Assembly (NCBI RefSeq): GCF_000204415.1
Contig: NC_015416.1
Span: 1,178,001-1,242,000, forward strand
Direction of reading: 5' to 3'
Source of the DNA: Methanothrix soehngenii GP6
Lineage (GTDB): Archaea; Halobacteriota; Methanosarcinia; Methanotrichales; Methanotrichaceae
DNA length: 64,000 nt
Positions 53,545 to 62,261 of the stretch are shown here, piece after piece. Both the position numbers and the translations under genes were made by a program. Position 1 is the first letter of the stretch; every line of letters begins with the position of its first letter. The notes below the pieces were generated by a model. The model was not told the DNA's origin. It did not search any database and worked only from the letters and a program-made list of their open reading frames with translations.

Positions 53545-54408
53545 CTAATAAGCAGCCATCTTCTCCTGCCTCAATATCAGGACCGGCCTGGAAGCGGAGT
53601 TGGCCACGTCATAAGCGGTGCTTCCTATTCTGCCCTTCTTTATGGCCGAGGCTCCCTGAGAGCTGATGGCAATCAAGGAGACATCCTCTTTCTCAGCCTC
53701 CGATCTGATAACCTCGGTAGGCTGGCCCACAACCACCTTGGATGATACCTGCATGCCTGCCATCTTCAGATTCTGGGCGATCTCCTCGATCCTTTCTTTG
53801 GCCAATGCGACATTGGCCTCGATCTCCTCGTCGGTCTCCCCCTTGGAGACGACATTGAGCAGCACTATCTCTCCAATTCCCTTCAGGCTTTTCAGGAAGG
53901 ACAGGGCGACCTCAGAAGTCTGGGAGAGGTCGGTTGGGAAGAGAATTCTGGCAAAGACTCGGGCGCAATACTTCTCCATGGTATTATCATCCAGGGTCTT
54001 GTAGCGCATGATCAAGAGGTGCGTCCTGCCGAAGCGAAGCACATTACGTGAAGAGCTTCCCAGCAGAGTGCTCATGATCAGGCTCCTTCCCCGCGCTCCC
54101 ATGGCCACCAGGGAGACGTTCTCTTCCATTGCCACTTTATTGATGGCGCTTGCCACCTCGCCCTCTAAAACGGATACCGCCTTTACATTAACCGTTACCC
54201 CGGGGGATTTAATGGCGTTCTTCTCCTCTTCCAGCTTCTTCTCGATATCCTTTATCTCCGATACCGGATCCCAGACACGGGCGAGCGGATCTCTAGAAAT
54301 GACATTGAGAAGTAGTACCTCTTTCAATCCCGGCATTTCGCCGATGCATTCGATCACTTTCTTGGCATGTTTGGAGAAATCTGTGGCGATCAACACCTTT
54401 TCAAACAT
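53545..54408 (-). CDS. Tandem universal stress protein (two UspA domains)
   Basis: 287 aa starting MFEKVLIATDFSKHAKKV, with an AAGGTGAGC site upstream. The first domain has the full ATP-binding pattern G2XG9XGS in MGARGRSLIMSTLLGSS, so nucleotide binding is likely. In the second domain (SSQGASAIKKGRIGST) the second glycine is Ala. It is a clear paralogue of the protein at 50895 and lies upstream of DUF1646 canonical copy 2 on the same strand. It is probably a cytoplasmic regulator that may act on the transporter. Confidence 0.88.
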   Translation of the reverse strand: MFEKVLIATDFSKHAKKVIECIGEMPGLKEVLLLNVISRDPLARVWDPVSEIKDIEKKLEEEKNAIKSPGVTVNVKAVSVLEGEVASAINKVAMEENVSLVAMGARGRSLIMSTLLGSSSRNVLRFGRTHLLIMRYKTLDDNTMEKYCARVFARILFPTDLSQTSEVALSFLKSLKGIGEIVLLNVVSKGETDEEIEANVALAKERIEEIAQNLKMAGMQVSSKVVVGQPTEVIRSEAEKEDVSLIAISSQGASAIKKGRIGSTAYDVANSASRPVLILRQEKMAAY

Positions 54409-54459
54409 TTCTAGCTCACCTTAATGAATTAGTTCCATTTCCTGATATTTCAATCTATT

Positions 54460-55419
54460 TCAGCAGAGTGGGGTGCCGAAGGATTGCTCTTCCAGCTCCA
54501 TCAGCTTCTGCCATGCTTCCTTGCACTGGCAGTGCAGATCATCGAAGGGCCTCGCATCCTGGGTAAGATCGTGCTTCCTGATCGCCTCCGCCAGGGCGGC
54601 ATCGCACTGGCCGCAGTTATGGGGCCCCCGCCTGGTGCCTGCACCCACCGGATCGCAGATGATGGGGCCTGGGGAGCTTTTCAGCACCTCAAGGGCGGAC
54701 CAGAGCCATGGTGGCCGATACTCGCCCTTCTCCCACATCCTCTCCACCACTGTATTGCGCTGCACATTGCACAGGTTCAGGGAGATGATGTCTGCATAAG
54801 GGCGTGCTGCCCGGGCGGAGGATATGGCATCACGCATAGCCTGCCCTTCGGTGAGAAAGGGCGGCTTCAGGAGCAGATAGGCCTTAACCCCTCCTCCCTG
54901 GCCGTGCACCATCTCCGAGGCGCGGACGAAGTCCTGGAAGAGAAAACCCTTGCGGATGAGGTGCTCTCTGATCAGGTCGTTTGCACTCTCAAGGCCCATG
55001 GCGAACTCGGTCTGCAGGTGGGAGAGGCACTCCTCCACCGCATCAGGGTTCACGTACTCCGGCCGGGTCTCAATGATCAGCTTCTCGATCCCCGCATTCT
55101 CCAAGCGGCGCAGTATCTCGATCCTGGCCCCCGCGGGCATCTCCTCAGAGTCCAGGAAGCTGCCGCTGGTGTAGATCTTGACCACTGTCACCTCTGGAGA
55201 GCACTTTTCCATGGCGCTCTCGAACTGGATTATCAGGTCGTCTGCCGAAGCGGGTGCGCCCTCGCCGGCATAGCCACACATGGTGCAGCGGTTCCACCTG
55301 CATCCCACCGTGCGCAGGATCATGGTCAGAGCCTGGGCAGGGCGTCCATCCACCAGATCCTGGGATCGCCATACGCTGACCGGCCTTCTTGGGTCCCTTC
55401 TTTCCTCAGATCTTGTCAT
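54460..55419 (-). CDS. raSEA: Archaeosine biosynthesis radical SAM protein RaSEA
   Basis: 319 aa. The radical SAM cluster motif is GCRWNRCTMCGY (Cys40, Cys45, Cys48; CX4CX2C), preceded by LTMILRTV. Downstream blocks IYTSGSFLDSEEMP, IIETRPEYV, FAMGLESANDLIREHLIRKGF and the C-terminal CGQCDAALAEAI match the RaSEA/TIGR01210 family. With ArcS it converts a lysine adduct on tRNA preQ0 to archaeosine at position 15. The gene starts three bases after the TrxB stop and is likely cotranscribed with it; a reductase neighbour could supply electrons, which is speculative. Confidence 0.93.
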   Translation of the reverse strand: MTRSEERRDPRRPVSVWRSQDLVDGRPAQALTMILRTVGCRWNRCTMCGYAGEGAPASADDLIIQFESAMEKCSPEVTVVKIYTSGSFLDSEEMPAGARIEILRRLENAGIEKLIIETRPEYVNPDAVEECLSHLQTEFAMGLESANDLIREHLIRKGFLFQDFVRASEMVHGQGGGVKAYLLLKPPFLTEGQAMRDAISSARAARPYADIISLNLCNVQRNTVVERMWEKGEYRPPWLWSALEVLKSSPGPIICDPVGAGTRRGPHNCGQCDAALAEAIRKHDLTQDARPFDDLHCQCKEAWQKLMELEEQSFGTPLC

Positions 55420-55422
55420 CGT

Positions 55423-56322
55423 CTACCCGAGATACTGCAGTGCGCTGATGCCGGCGGAGGCGCCCGCACCCACAGCAGTTGCCGCCTGCATCCGTCCGCC
55501 GGTCATGTCCCCGGCGGCGAAGACACCGGGCATGCTCGTCTCCTGGTTGAGCCGGTTGATCTTCACAAAGCCTCCAGAGGTCATATCCAGGCCAAGGTTC
55601 TCTGCCAATTCCACATTGGGCTTCATGCCCATCTCCACGAAGACCCCTTCCACCTTCAGGGAACGGGGGGTTCCCCCCACATTGAACTCCACGCTTTCCA
55701 CGAACTCTTCCCCTCGGATCTCGGCAATCTGCGCGCCAAAGGTGGCGGCATAGTTGGTGAGCGACTTGATCCTTTCCAGATACACCGGCTCTGCAACCAG
55801 CTTCTCTTTGGGTGATATGAGGTGGACTCGGCTCGCGATATTGGCCAGATAGAGAATTGCTCTGGCTGCGCCATTGCCGTAGCCTACCAACGCTACTGAT
55901 TTGTTCCGGAATAAGGCACCATCGCAATGGACGCAATAGGAGACCCCTCTGGCTGTCAGCTCCTTTTCGCCTGGAACCCCTATCGGGCGATGGCTGGCCC
56001 CCATGGCCAGGATGATCGTCTTGGACTCGTACTGCCAGTTCTCAGTCTTCAGGCGGAAGAAGTCTCCCAGGTTCACGATCTTCTCCACCAGTTCCGTCTG
56101 GTTCTCCGCTCCAAACCTCTGGGCCTGGGCCAGCATCCTTTCCGAGAGCTCAATGCCGTTAATGCCCTCCGGAAAGCCGGGATAGTTCTCATAGAGGCCA
56201 CCCATGGCGGTCTGAGAGCCGTAAATGCTCCCCAAAACCAGAGTCTTCTTCCCTCCTCTGGCGCAGTACATGGCAGCGGTCAGCCCTGCCGGGCCTGCTC
56301 CTACTATGACCACATCATACAA
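55423..56322 (-). CDS. trxB: Thioredoxin reductase-like FAD/disulfide oxidoreductase
   Basis: 299 aa. FAD-binding GAGPAGLTAA at 8-17 and GVFAAGDMTGGRM near the C-terminus; the redox-active pair is Cys130-Val-His-Cys133. The second nucleotide-binding loop reads GYGNGAARA instead of GGGDSA, and the HRRxxxR sequence that holds the NADPH phosphate is replaced by HLISPKEKL. This suggests a different electron donor such as NADH, ferredoxin or F420H2; a deazaflavin-dependent thioredoxin reductase is known from methanogens. It precedes raSEA in a probable two-gene operon. Confidence 0.88.
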   Translation of the reverse strand: MYDVVIVGAGPAGLTAAMYCARGGKKTLVLGSIYGSQTAMGGLYENYPGFPEGINGIELSERMLAQAQRFGAENQTELVEKIVNLGDFFRLKTENWQYESKTIILAMGASHRPIGVPGEKELTARGVSYCVHCDGALFRNKSVALVGYGNGAARAILYLANIASRVHLISPKEKLVAEPVYLERIKSLTNYAATFGAQIAEIRGEEFVESVEFNVGGTPRSLKVEGVFVEMGMKPNVELAENLGLDMTSGGFVKINRLNQETSMPGVFAAGDMTGGRMQAATAVGAGASAGISALQYLG

Positions 56323-56456
56323 GCGAATTCACCATAAATCAGCACCCCTTCAAGGTAGATAAAGTGTTCAGTAATGTGGTAGGCTTTCGGGGTTCTATCT
56401 GCCCGCAATGTTTTTAGACTAGAAGGTTGTTGATGGGGATGCTTCCAGCAAGCGCC

Positions 56457-56528
56457 GCGCCGATAGTGTAGCGGTTATCACTAGGCGTTGCCAACGCCTA
56501 AACTCGGGTTCGAATCCCGATCGGCGCA
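56457..56528 (+). tRNA. tRNA-Gly (anticodon GCC)
   Basis: 72-nt cloverleaf. The acceptor stem GCGCCGA/TCGGCGC pairs fully with discriminator A. The anticodon arm is AGGCG-TTGCCAA-CGCCT, giving GCC. The T arm has TCGGG-TTCGAAT-CCCGA. No intron is seen. The terminal CCA is not encoded. Confidence 0.95.
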
Positions 56529-56592
56529 TATAAAGGCAAGTCATATCCTGGCGACAGGGTCCGTCTGGCAGGTTTGCTTGACAATTTTTTTT

Positions 56593-56697
56593 GCTCTTCT
56601 CTGAATTATATAGATGAAGTCCTGCAGAGATAATCGCCTCTGCTACTCGGCGTCTCTGTGGTTGTGTCTGAGCATATCGGTTCACCAATCTTGCGAC
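56593..56697. repeat. Degenerate partial copy of the MITE-like repeat
   Basis: Matches the inverted orientation of the repeat at 28760 and 49822: GCTCTTCTCTGAATTATA at its start, then a CTCTGTGGTTG block and GAGCATATCGGTTCACC. The second half is missing. It lies between tRNA-Gly and the surface-protein gene, within a 300-bp stretch that otherwise has no gene. Confidence 0.6.
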
Positions 56698-56833
56698 TAA
56701 CATAATTCTTCAGATCCCATCGGTCCGCCCGGGGGATTGGTGAGATAAATAAAATTGCATTATTCTGCCCACAAATCCTTACAATTGGTAGGTATGCTCT
56801 TTTATTCTGAGAGATGATATCCGAGCATGAATT

Positions 56834-59179
56834 ATGAGGCTCATGTATATTTTGATCCTGCTGGCTCTGAATGCATGCTCTTTTGCCTCTGCTTCTGGAT
56901 CCGTAGTGATAAACGAGGTGGAGCTGGATTATATCGAGGATGATGCTGAGATCCAGTGGGTTGAAATATATAATAATGGCGAGGAGGAGGTTGATGTGAG
57001 CGGCTGGGCGATCATGTCCAGTGATGATCGATCCAGAAAGGAGTTCATTGATGAGGGAACTATACTTTCTCCTGGAGATTTTTATCTGATGTACTTTGGG
57101 GAGAAATGGCTGAGCAACTATGGTGCAGTCATAATCCTGGAGGACGATTTTGATCATGGGGTTGATCGCACTATCAGCATATATGATAGCCAGGAGGATG
57201 GCTGCGCCTGGGGCAAATATCCAGATGGCGCTTCTGAATGGATGTTCATGGAATCCACACCAGGCGCTCCCAATTCCGGCGTTCAATGCGATGTGACGGC
57301 GAGCAAGGCGGTCATATTCAATATGGATGGCAGCGTATCCGGCAGAGGCTATTTGAACCTGCAGAACCGAGGCGGCGATCCGGTTGGCGGCAGTTTTATC
57401 TCTCATGAGCATGGATCAGGCGATTACAGTGCCGATTCCTCTTTCCGGATGGATATAAACGATGTCATAAATGTCAGCAGAATTGATCTGAAAAAGGATG
57501 CCCTTTCCATGCGCTACAACCGCACCTTCAATGGTCTGCCTGGCAATAGGACTGTATATTATGACTCTTTATGGGCAGAATCGTCCTCGATCAAGAGCAT
57601 GAATGAGGGGGGCGAAGATGGATCAATGGCATCTCAGTCCACCACTTATGGAAACTCGATATCAAAGGACGTTGCGGTCCAATCCAAATATGGATCTCTT
57701 AAGATGAAACTCAGCTCAGACTCGGTCGGCAGGACCAATGTAGAATACTGCTCAGATAAGCTTAAGCTCTCCGAGGAGTACTTGGGCGGATTCCATATTG
57801 AGGAAACCATCACCAAGGGTGAATATCAGAGGGCAGTGAACTCCACAGACGAATCGGGCTATGTGGATGTATACAAGAAGGTGGGTGAGGACTATTCCAG
57901 CTATGAGAGGGGAAGCGGACTCTATCAGGCGGAGGAAATCATCGAGGCGGGAGATTATGCCCGAAAGAATGTCATCTTAGACTACATGCCAGCCGGCTAT
58001 TCATACTCTAATGACTCAGTGGCAAATCGATCTCATATGTGGGAAGAGGGGTTCGGGCTGAATGCCACCAATGGCCTCTATGCAGAGGAGCACTATACCA
58101 ACCTGGCGAAATTGGAGAAAGAGGTCGAGGTCAAATGGCCCAATGAGGTGAGGACATCCTCCAGCTTCATAGGCCAAGCCAGCTTGAAGTCCGTCTTCAG
58201 ACGAGGGAACAACAGCACCGATCTTGCCCTGCTGGAGGATGATTATATTGGTGACTACAAGATCGACAGGACGATCTTCATCCTTCCCAAGTATGACTCG
58301 CCCCATATGTCTGTGTACAAGCAGGGTTATGTCGATCCAGATCGCTGTGATGTCCTCAGATTCGCCGTCACTGTGGTCAATGACGGGAATCGGACGTTTG
58401 CGCCTATATATGTCCGTGATACATTTCCCTCGGGAACCCGCTTCATAGGCTCCTCTGTTGAGCCGATGGAGCTCGCCCGGACCTATGGCAACTGGTCGAT
58501 ACCAGCCCTAGGCTCGGGGGATTCGTTCACGATCGATATGCAGTTCAAGGTTATCACCAGAAAAGAGAACTATACGAATCGGGCGAGGGCTAACACTATC
58601 TATGTCTATTCCTCTCGGGGAACGCCCAGAGAGCGCAAGCTCAGGGTGAGCAACAGCACCACCCTGGATTTGGATTGGAGCGGCTGTCCTGCCGAATTGC
58701 TGCCCTTGGACTTCACTGCTACTCTCTCCCCAGTAGACGAGAAGATTGTAAGCTACCGGTTGATATTGAATAACACCGCTGATTATACTATGAGCGCGAA
58801 CATCACTGCTCTATTGCCTGAGGGCATGAGCTTCATCAACTCCACCACTGCTACCCTGGAGAATGATTCTGGTGTGGTCAAATGGAGCATTCGAAGGATC
58901 GACGCCGGACGAAGAAGGACGGTGAGCTTCATGGCAGGGGCGGAAAGGGAGGGCCTTTTCGAGGTCAAAGCACTGGTATCTGGTAGCTCCACCGAGGGCA
59001 ACGAAAGCATATCTACCAGTTCCTCCGCCCTTGTTGTAGTAGGCAAGCCTCCCCGGGCATCAAATATAGAATCGTTGCAGTCTATGCAATGGCTGCCATG
59101 CGGTGATAGCGCTCTGTATCAATCCCTGGCAAAAGTAGATGCCGGAAGCAGGTCGGAGATCAAATGCTGTTCCTGGTGA
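56834..59179 (+). CDS. Large secreted surface protein with lamin-tail and DUF11 domains
   Basis: 781 aa. A signal peptide (1-20) is followed by a lamin-tail domain (about 22-150; VVINEVELDY, WVEIYNNGEEEVDVSGW, GDFYLMYFG, TPGAPNSG). A long beta-rich region of unknown type (about 150-490) comes next, then at least two DUF11-like repeats (VVNDGNRTFAPIYVRDTFPS; LNNTADYTMSANITALLPEG). Many NxS/T sites point to glycosylation. No C-terminal membrane anchor is visible; the protein ends EIKCCSW, so the terminal cysteines might crosslink. It is probably part of the sheath or cell envelope. It stands alone. Confidence 0.82.
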   Translation: MRLMYILILLALNACSFASASGSVVINEVELDYIEDDAEIQWVEIYNNGEEEVDVSGWAIMSSDDRSRKEFIDEGTILSPGDFYLMYFGEKWLSNYGAVIILEDDFDHGVDRTISIYDSQEDGCAWGKYPDGASEWMFMESTPGAPNSGVQCDVTASKAVIFNMDGSVSGRGYLNLQNRGGDPVGGSFISHEHGSGDYSADSSFRMDINDVINVSRIDLKKDALSMRYNRTFNGLPGNRTVYYDSLWAESSSIKSMNEGGEDGSMASQSTTYGNSISKDVAVQSKYGSLKMKLSSDSVGRTNVEYCSDKLKLSEEYLGGFHIEETITKGEYQRAVNSTDESGYVDVYKKVGEDYSSYERGSGLYQAEEIIEAGDYARKNVILDYMPAGYSYSNDSVANRSHMWEEGFGLNATNGLYAEEHYTNLAKLEKEVEVKWPNEVRTSSSFIGQASLKSVFRRGNNSTDLALLEDDYIGDYKIDRTIFILPKYDSPHMSVYKQGYVDPDRCDVLRFAVTVVNDGNRTFAPIYVRDTFPSGTRFIGSSVEPMELARTYGNWSIPALGSGDSFTIDMQFKVITRKENYTNRARANTIYVYSSRGTPRERKLRVSNSTTLDLDWSGCPAELLPLDFTATLSPVDEKIVSYRLILNNTADYTMSANITALLPEGMSFINSTTATLENDSGVVKWSIRRIDAGRRRTVSFMAGAEREGLFEVKALVSGSSTEGNESISTSSSALVVVGKPPRASNIESLQSMQWLPCGDSALYQSLAKVDAGSRSEIKCCSW

Positions 59180-59303
59180 TAACGAGAGATTCTCTGAAGG
59201 ATAATGATAAATTGAACTCCCTCTCCAATTATCCGAACTTGATTAAGTCATTGGGAAATGGTTAGCGCTTTTCCGCCGCATTCCTCTGCCATCCATGGCA
59301 CAG

Positions 59304-59573
59304 CTAAACTTTGTCCTCTGTCATGTGCTCCTCAATGTTCAGTATGCTGCAGATCTCTTTGAGGCCCAGCAGCATCTCCTTGCCTGCGGGTGTGATTTTA
59401 TACATTTTACCCTCCTTAACCAGATAGCCCTTATCGGTCAGCCATTTCAGATAAACTCCTGCATTCTTAAAATTGAGGTTTATTTGATAGACTATCCTGG
59501 TCTTACTCGCTCCTTCTCCACTGCATATTTCCAGAATGCTGCTCAGTACCTCCAGCCTGGTTCTCCTTGCCAT
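59304..59573 (-). CDS. Winged-helix DNA-binding protein (HTH_45 type)
   Basis: 89 aa from the ATG at 59573, with GAGGG five bases upstream; an earlier in-frame ATG is unlikely. The fold is one winged helix: RLEVLSSILEICSGEGASKTRIVYQ, then NAGVYLKWLTDKGYLVKEGKMYKITPAGKEML. It is like small archaeal regulators of the HTH_45 family that bind DNA as dimers. No target can be inferred. It is convergent with the surface protein gene. Confidence 0.85.
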   Translation of the reverse strand: MARRTRLEVLSSILEICSGEGASKTRIVYQINLNFKNAGVYLKWLTDKGYLVKEGKMYKITPAGKEMLLGLKEICSILNIEEHMTEDKV

Positions 59574-59754
59574 CTTTTTCCCTCTAAAAAAATATCCTAC
59601 TATAGCTGGATTTGAATACTGATAAACCTTTTGTACTTTTGTTACTGAATACTGAATCGATATCAATAGGTTCTGTAATATAGCTGGATAGAAAACTGGC
59701 TATGAACGAGGTCACATGAAAACAAAAAAACAGATTTAAATCACCCGAAGATAG

Positions 59755-60243
59755 TCATCGGGACAGGATAGCGAGGATCTTGCGGTCAAGCTCTTCTGCC
59801 CCCTGTCGCAGCTTAGGGTCCTCAAGGGTCATCAGCTTTGCCAGATCTCTGCGCAGGGGCCCCAGGATGAGATAATCCTTTGACCCATCGGCAGAAGATG
59901 CCAGCTCTTTTAGCCTCTCCAATCTTTGCATCATAGCATCCGGTTTATGCAATAGATCGGACAGTTCCCTCAATGCTCCTGCCACCTGCCTTCCCCGGTC
60001 GGTCAGCACCAGGAATCTGACCCTACCCTCTGGCCGGGAGATTATAAGCCCTTGCTCCTCCAGCTCGCCCAGGATGCTGGAGGTATGGGGAAAGGTGGAG
60101 TCTATGTGCTTGGCAATCTGGGCGGCATAGGCCGGCTCCATCTCGCTTAAGGCCAGGACGGCGAGGGAGGGCTTTTCCCTGAGGAAAAGCCGCTGCAATG
60201 GATCCTTCATATTGGATGCTATCGGTCTATCGGCCCTTCTCAC
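59755..60243 (-). CDS. MarR-like winged-helix regulator
   Basis: 162 aa. A winged helix spans about 25-95 (LAVLALSEMEPAYAAQIAKHIDSTFPHTSSILGELEEQGLI, then GRVRFLVLTDRGRQVAG), followed by two long helices that probably dimerise. Its ATG overlaps the stop of the lipoprotein gene in an ATGA junction, so the two are translated together. That coupling supports the ATG at 60243 and suggests that the regulator and lipoprotein act in one process. Ligand and targets are unknown. Confidence 0.85.
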   Translation of the reverse strand: MRRADRPIASNMKDPLQRLFLREKPSLAVLALSEMEPAYAAQIAKHIDSTFPHTSSILGELEEQGLIISRPEGRVRFLVLTDRGRQVAGALRELSDLLHKPDAMMQRLERLKELASSADGSKDYLILGPLRRDLAKLMTLEDPKLRQGAEELDRKILAILSR

Positions 60244-61205
60244 TCTGCCTGCTGGCTATCCTCTGGCCGAATCGAAACCGGACGAACAATGACCGCCTCT
60301 AGAGCTTCAGTCGGTGGGGCTATGGTCCCTGGCTTGTCGAAGTCATAATACATGTCGCTCGACTCCATGCTGACCTCGACTGTTCCCAGCTCAATCGATT
60401 CGTTGAACATGGTCATCTGGCTGGTGTTCATGTCAAGGCCAGCTACGATTATTGGAGTCATTTTAAAGCTCGTCTTGCTCTCGTACTTGACGGGGATATA
60501 GGTGTTCTTTGAGATCCAGATGGTCTTCTCCATCCTGCCTGTCTCGTTCAACTCCGTTCGGTTGACCGAGGGCATGAACATGGGGTAGGAGACCAGATTG
60601 GCGGCCATGCTAAAAGCGGTTTCATATAGGGCATCGCTCTCAGCCGCACCGTTTATGATTCGCAGCTTATAGGCGTCGGTGCCGTTTATGTTCTCCGAGC
60701 CAGCCAATTCCGCCTGAGAGATATTGAAGGTCTCGGCCATGGCCTTTATCTGGTTATTTCTGCCATCTTTCCAGATCTCCTCTGCTGTCATCGGATCCTG
60801 GAGATGGGTCCAGTTGCCGTTATCCCTAATGTAGGTCGAGTTGCCCATTTGGTAGAGATCTGCTTCATTGGTGGTGGTGTTCCTCTCCGATCCACGATGC
60901 TCCACCTCAATAGTGGTTGAGCCTCTGGCATGGGCCTGCTTGCCGGCAAGGTTTACAGTGGCCGTGGTTTCCGCACTCTCTTTTATTATGGTTGCGTTCT
61001 CTGCAGTGGCATTTTCCCCTCTGTCATTGAGCGTTCTGATGTTGGATATTGTGCTCTTGAGACTGTAGCTGGTCAGGTTCTCTGCCGCGGACAGGGATAA
61101 AGCCTTTAAGTCTTCCACGCTCTTTTCCGGCGTATCCTGGTTCTCGGTACAACCGGATATAGCCAGGGCAGCAAGTATCAGAATTACCAATAGCACTCTC
61201 TTCAT
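60240..61205 (-). CDS. Lipoprotein with LolA/DUF6612-like beta domain
   Basis: 321 aa from the ATG at 61205, with AAGGGATGAT upstream; a TTG at 61268 is less likely. The signal ends in a lipobox (LAISGC), so it should be lipid-anchored outside the cell. The rest alternates strands in a pattern like LolA/LppX-type half-barrels (SLKSTISN, KQAHARGSTTIEV, YIRDNGNWTHLQDP, MEKTIWISKNTYIPVKYES). Many NxT/S sequons occur. Such proteins bind lipids or hydrophobic ligands; the exact role is unknown. The gene is coupled to the MarR-like regulator by an ATGA overlap and lies 59 bases after purC. Confidence 0.75.
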   Translation of the reverse strand: MKRVLLVILILAALAISGCTENQDTPEKSVEDLKALSLSAAENLTSYSLKSTISNIRTLNDRGENATAENATIIKESAETTATVNLAGKQAHARGSTTIEVEHRGSERNTTTNEADLYQMGNSTYIRDNGNWTHLQDPMTAEEIWKDGRNNQIKAMAETFNISQAELAGSENINGTDAYKLRIINGAAESDALYETAFSMAANLVSYPMFMPSVNRTELNETGRMEKTIWISKNTYIPVKYESKTSFKMTPIIVAGLDMNTSQMTMFNESIELGTVEVSMESSDMYYDFDKPGTIAPPTEALEAVIVRPVSIRPEDSQQAE

Positions 61206-61264
61206 ATCATCATCCCTTGATAGATTTCCTTTAAATTTTCGCTTATTCAAAATTAGCCTTAACC

Positions 61265-62179
61265 TCATCCCTTAGCCTTGAACTTTTCCCCTGTGATCAT
61301 CTCGAACAGCTTGATGTAGATCCGGCTTGTCTCCCCAACCACATCATTCGGAAGGGCGGGTATAGCAGGTTCCGCTTTTCCCTCTTCTCGGGCCTGGTAT
61401 AGCCGGTCCTTGTAGCCCGTCTGACGGTAGTACTGGCGCACATACTCCTTGGAGAGATCAACGAGCTCTCCCTCATCGTAGCGCTTCCTATCCCAGAAAC
61501 GGTCCTCGTCTGCGGTTCCATAGACATCGACGATCATTATCTGTCGATCCATATCGAAGGCCAGCTCTTTTTTGCCGTCTGCGTGGATCAAGCCACGACT
61601 GGCGACGCTGCGGTTGATATCCTCATCGATCTTGAGAACAATATCCCGGGCATCCTCGTACTCCTGAGGGGAGAGGCCGGATATCTGCAGTGCCTCTTCC
61701 TTTGCAATAAGTCGGTCGGTCTTCTCCAGCTTCGTGGAGACCTCCAGGAATGGTTCGGGCAGCTCTTCTCCAGGTTTCACCACATGCCCTGATGCAAAGC
61801 CTAGATCTTGAGCTGCTATCTCACCGGCTTTTACCCGGTCGAAGAGGGATCCAGCCACATACCAGCGGCATATCCATTCCAGGGGAATCAGATAGTTTCT
61901 GGATTGGGGTGTGATCCTATTCGTGGGAAGGATATCCACCTTTTTGCAGAGCATACCGGCCGGCGGCAGATACTGCAAAAAGTGTGTCCTGATGCCCATT
62001 TCATCTGCCCTTTCAAACCAGTAGACCCCCTCCCGGCTGAGGGTCTCGCCTTTAAAGGGAATGGTGCTCGGAATTACCTTGTCGAAGACGGAGATATTGT
62101 CAGTGAATTGAAACTCCAGTCGGTCTCCCAGGTCGTATGCCTCTTTAACCTTGCCTTTCAATAGAAGCGTGCGTTCCAT
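61265..62179 (-). CDS. purC: Phosphoribosylaminoimidazole-succinocarboxamide synthase
   Basis: 304 aa from the ATG at 62179, where the family opening (LLLKGKVKEAYDLGD) begins. SAICAR synthase blocks are FQFTDNISVFDKVIPSTIPFKG, PLEWICRWYVAGSLFDR, STKLEKTDRLI and LIHADGKKELAFD, followed by VDVYGTADEDRFW. It joins aspartate to CAIR using ATP in de novo purine synthesis. No other pur gene is adjacent. The lipoprotein gene follows on the same strand. Confidence 0.95.
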   Translation of the reverse strand: MERTLLLKGKVKEAYDLGDRLEFQFTDNISVFDKVIPSTIPFKGETLSREGVYWFERADEMGIRTHFLQYLPPAGMLCKKVDILPTNRITPQSRNYLIPLEWICRWYVAGSLFDRVKAGEIAAQDLGFASGHVVKPGEELPEPFLEVSTKLEKTDRLIAKEEALQISGLSPQEYEDARDIVLKIDEDINRSVASRGLIHADGKKELAFDMDRQIMIVDVYGTADEDRFWDRKRYDEGELVDLSKEYVRQYYRQTGYKDRLYQAREEGKAEPAIPALPNDVVGETSRIYIKLFEMITGEKFKAKG

Positions 62180-62261
62180 TGCCGGAGATGAACCTGGCAA
62201 GAAGATAACACTTTTGCTATTATGTCTCGCAGACTTAAAAAAAGGGGATGATCGGAGAGGT

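Noticed and set aside
54484-55815. 443-codon open frame on the plus strand
   Set aside because: It lies antisense to RaSEA and the TrxB-like gene, both of which have clear motifs; the frame has no recognisable domain and results from codon bias.
56606-57412. 268-codon open frame on the minus strand
   Set aside because: Overlaps the start of the surface-protein gene, which has a signal peptide and lamin-tail domain; the antisense frame also covers the repeat remnant.
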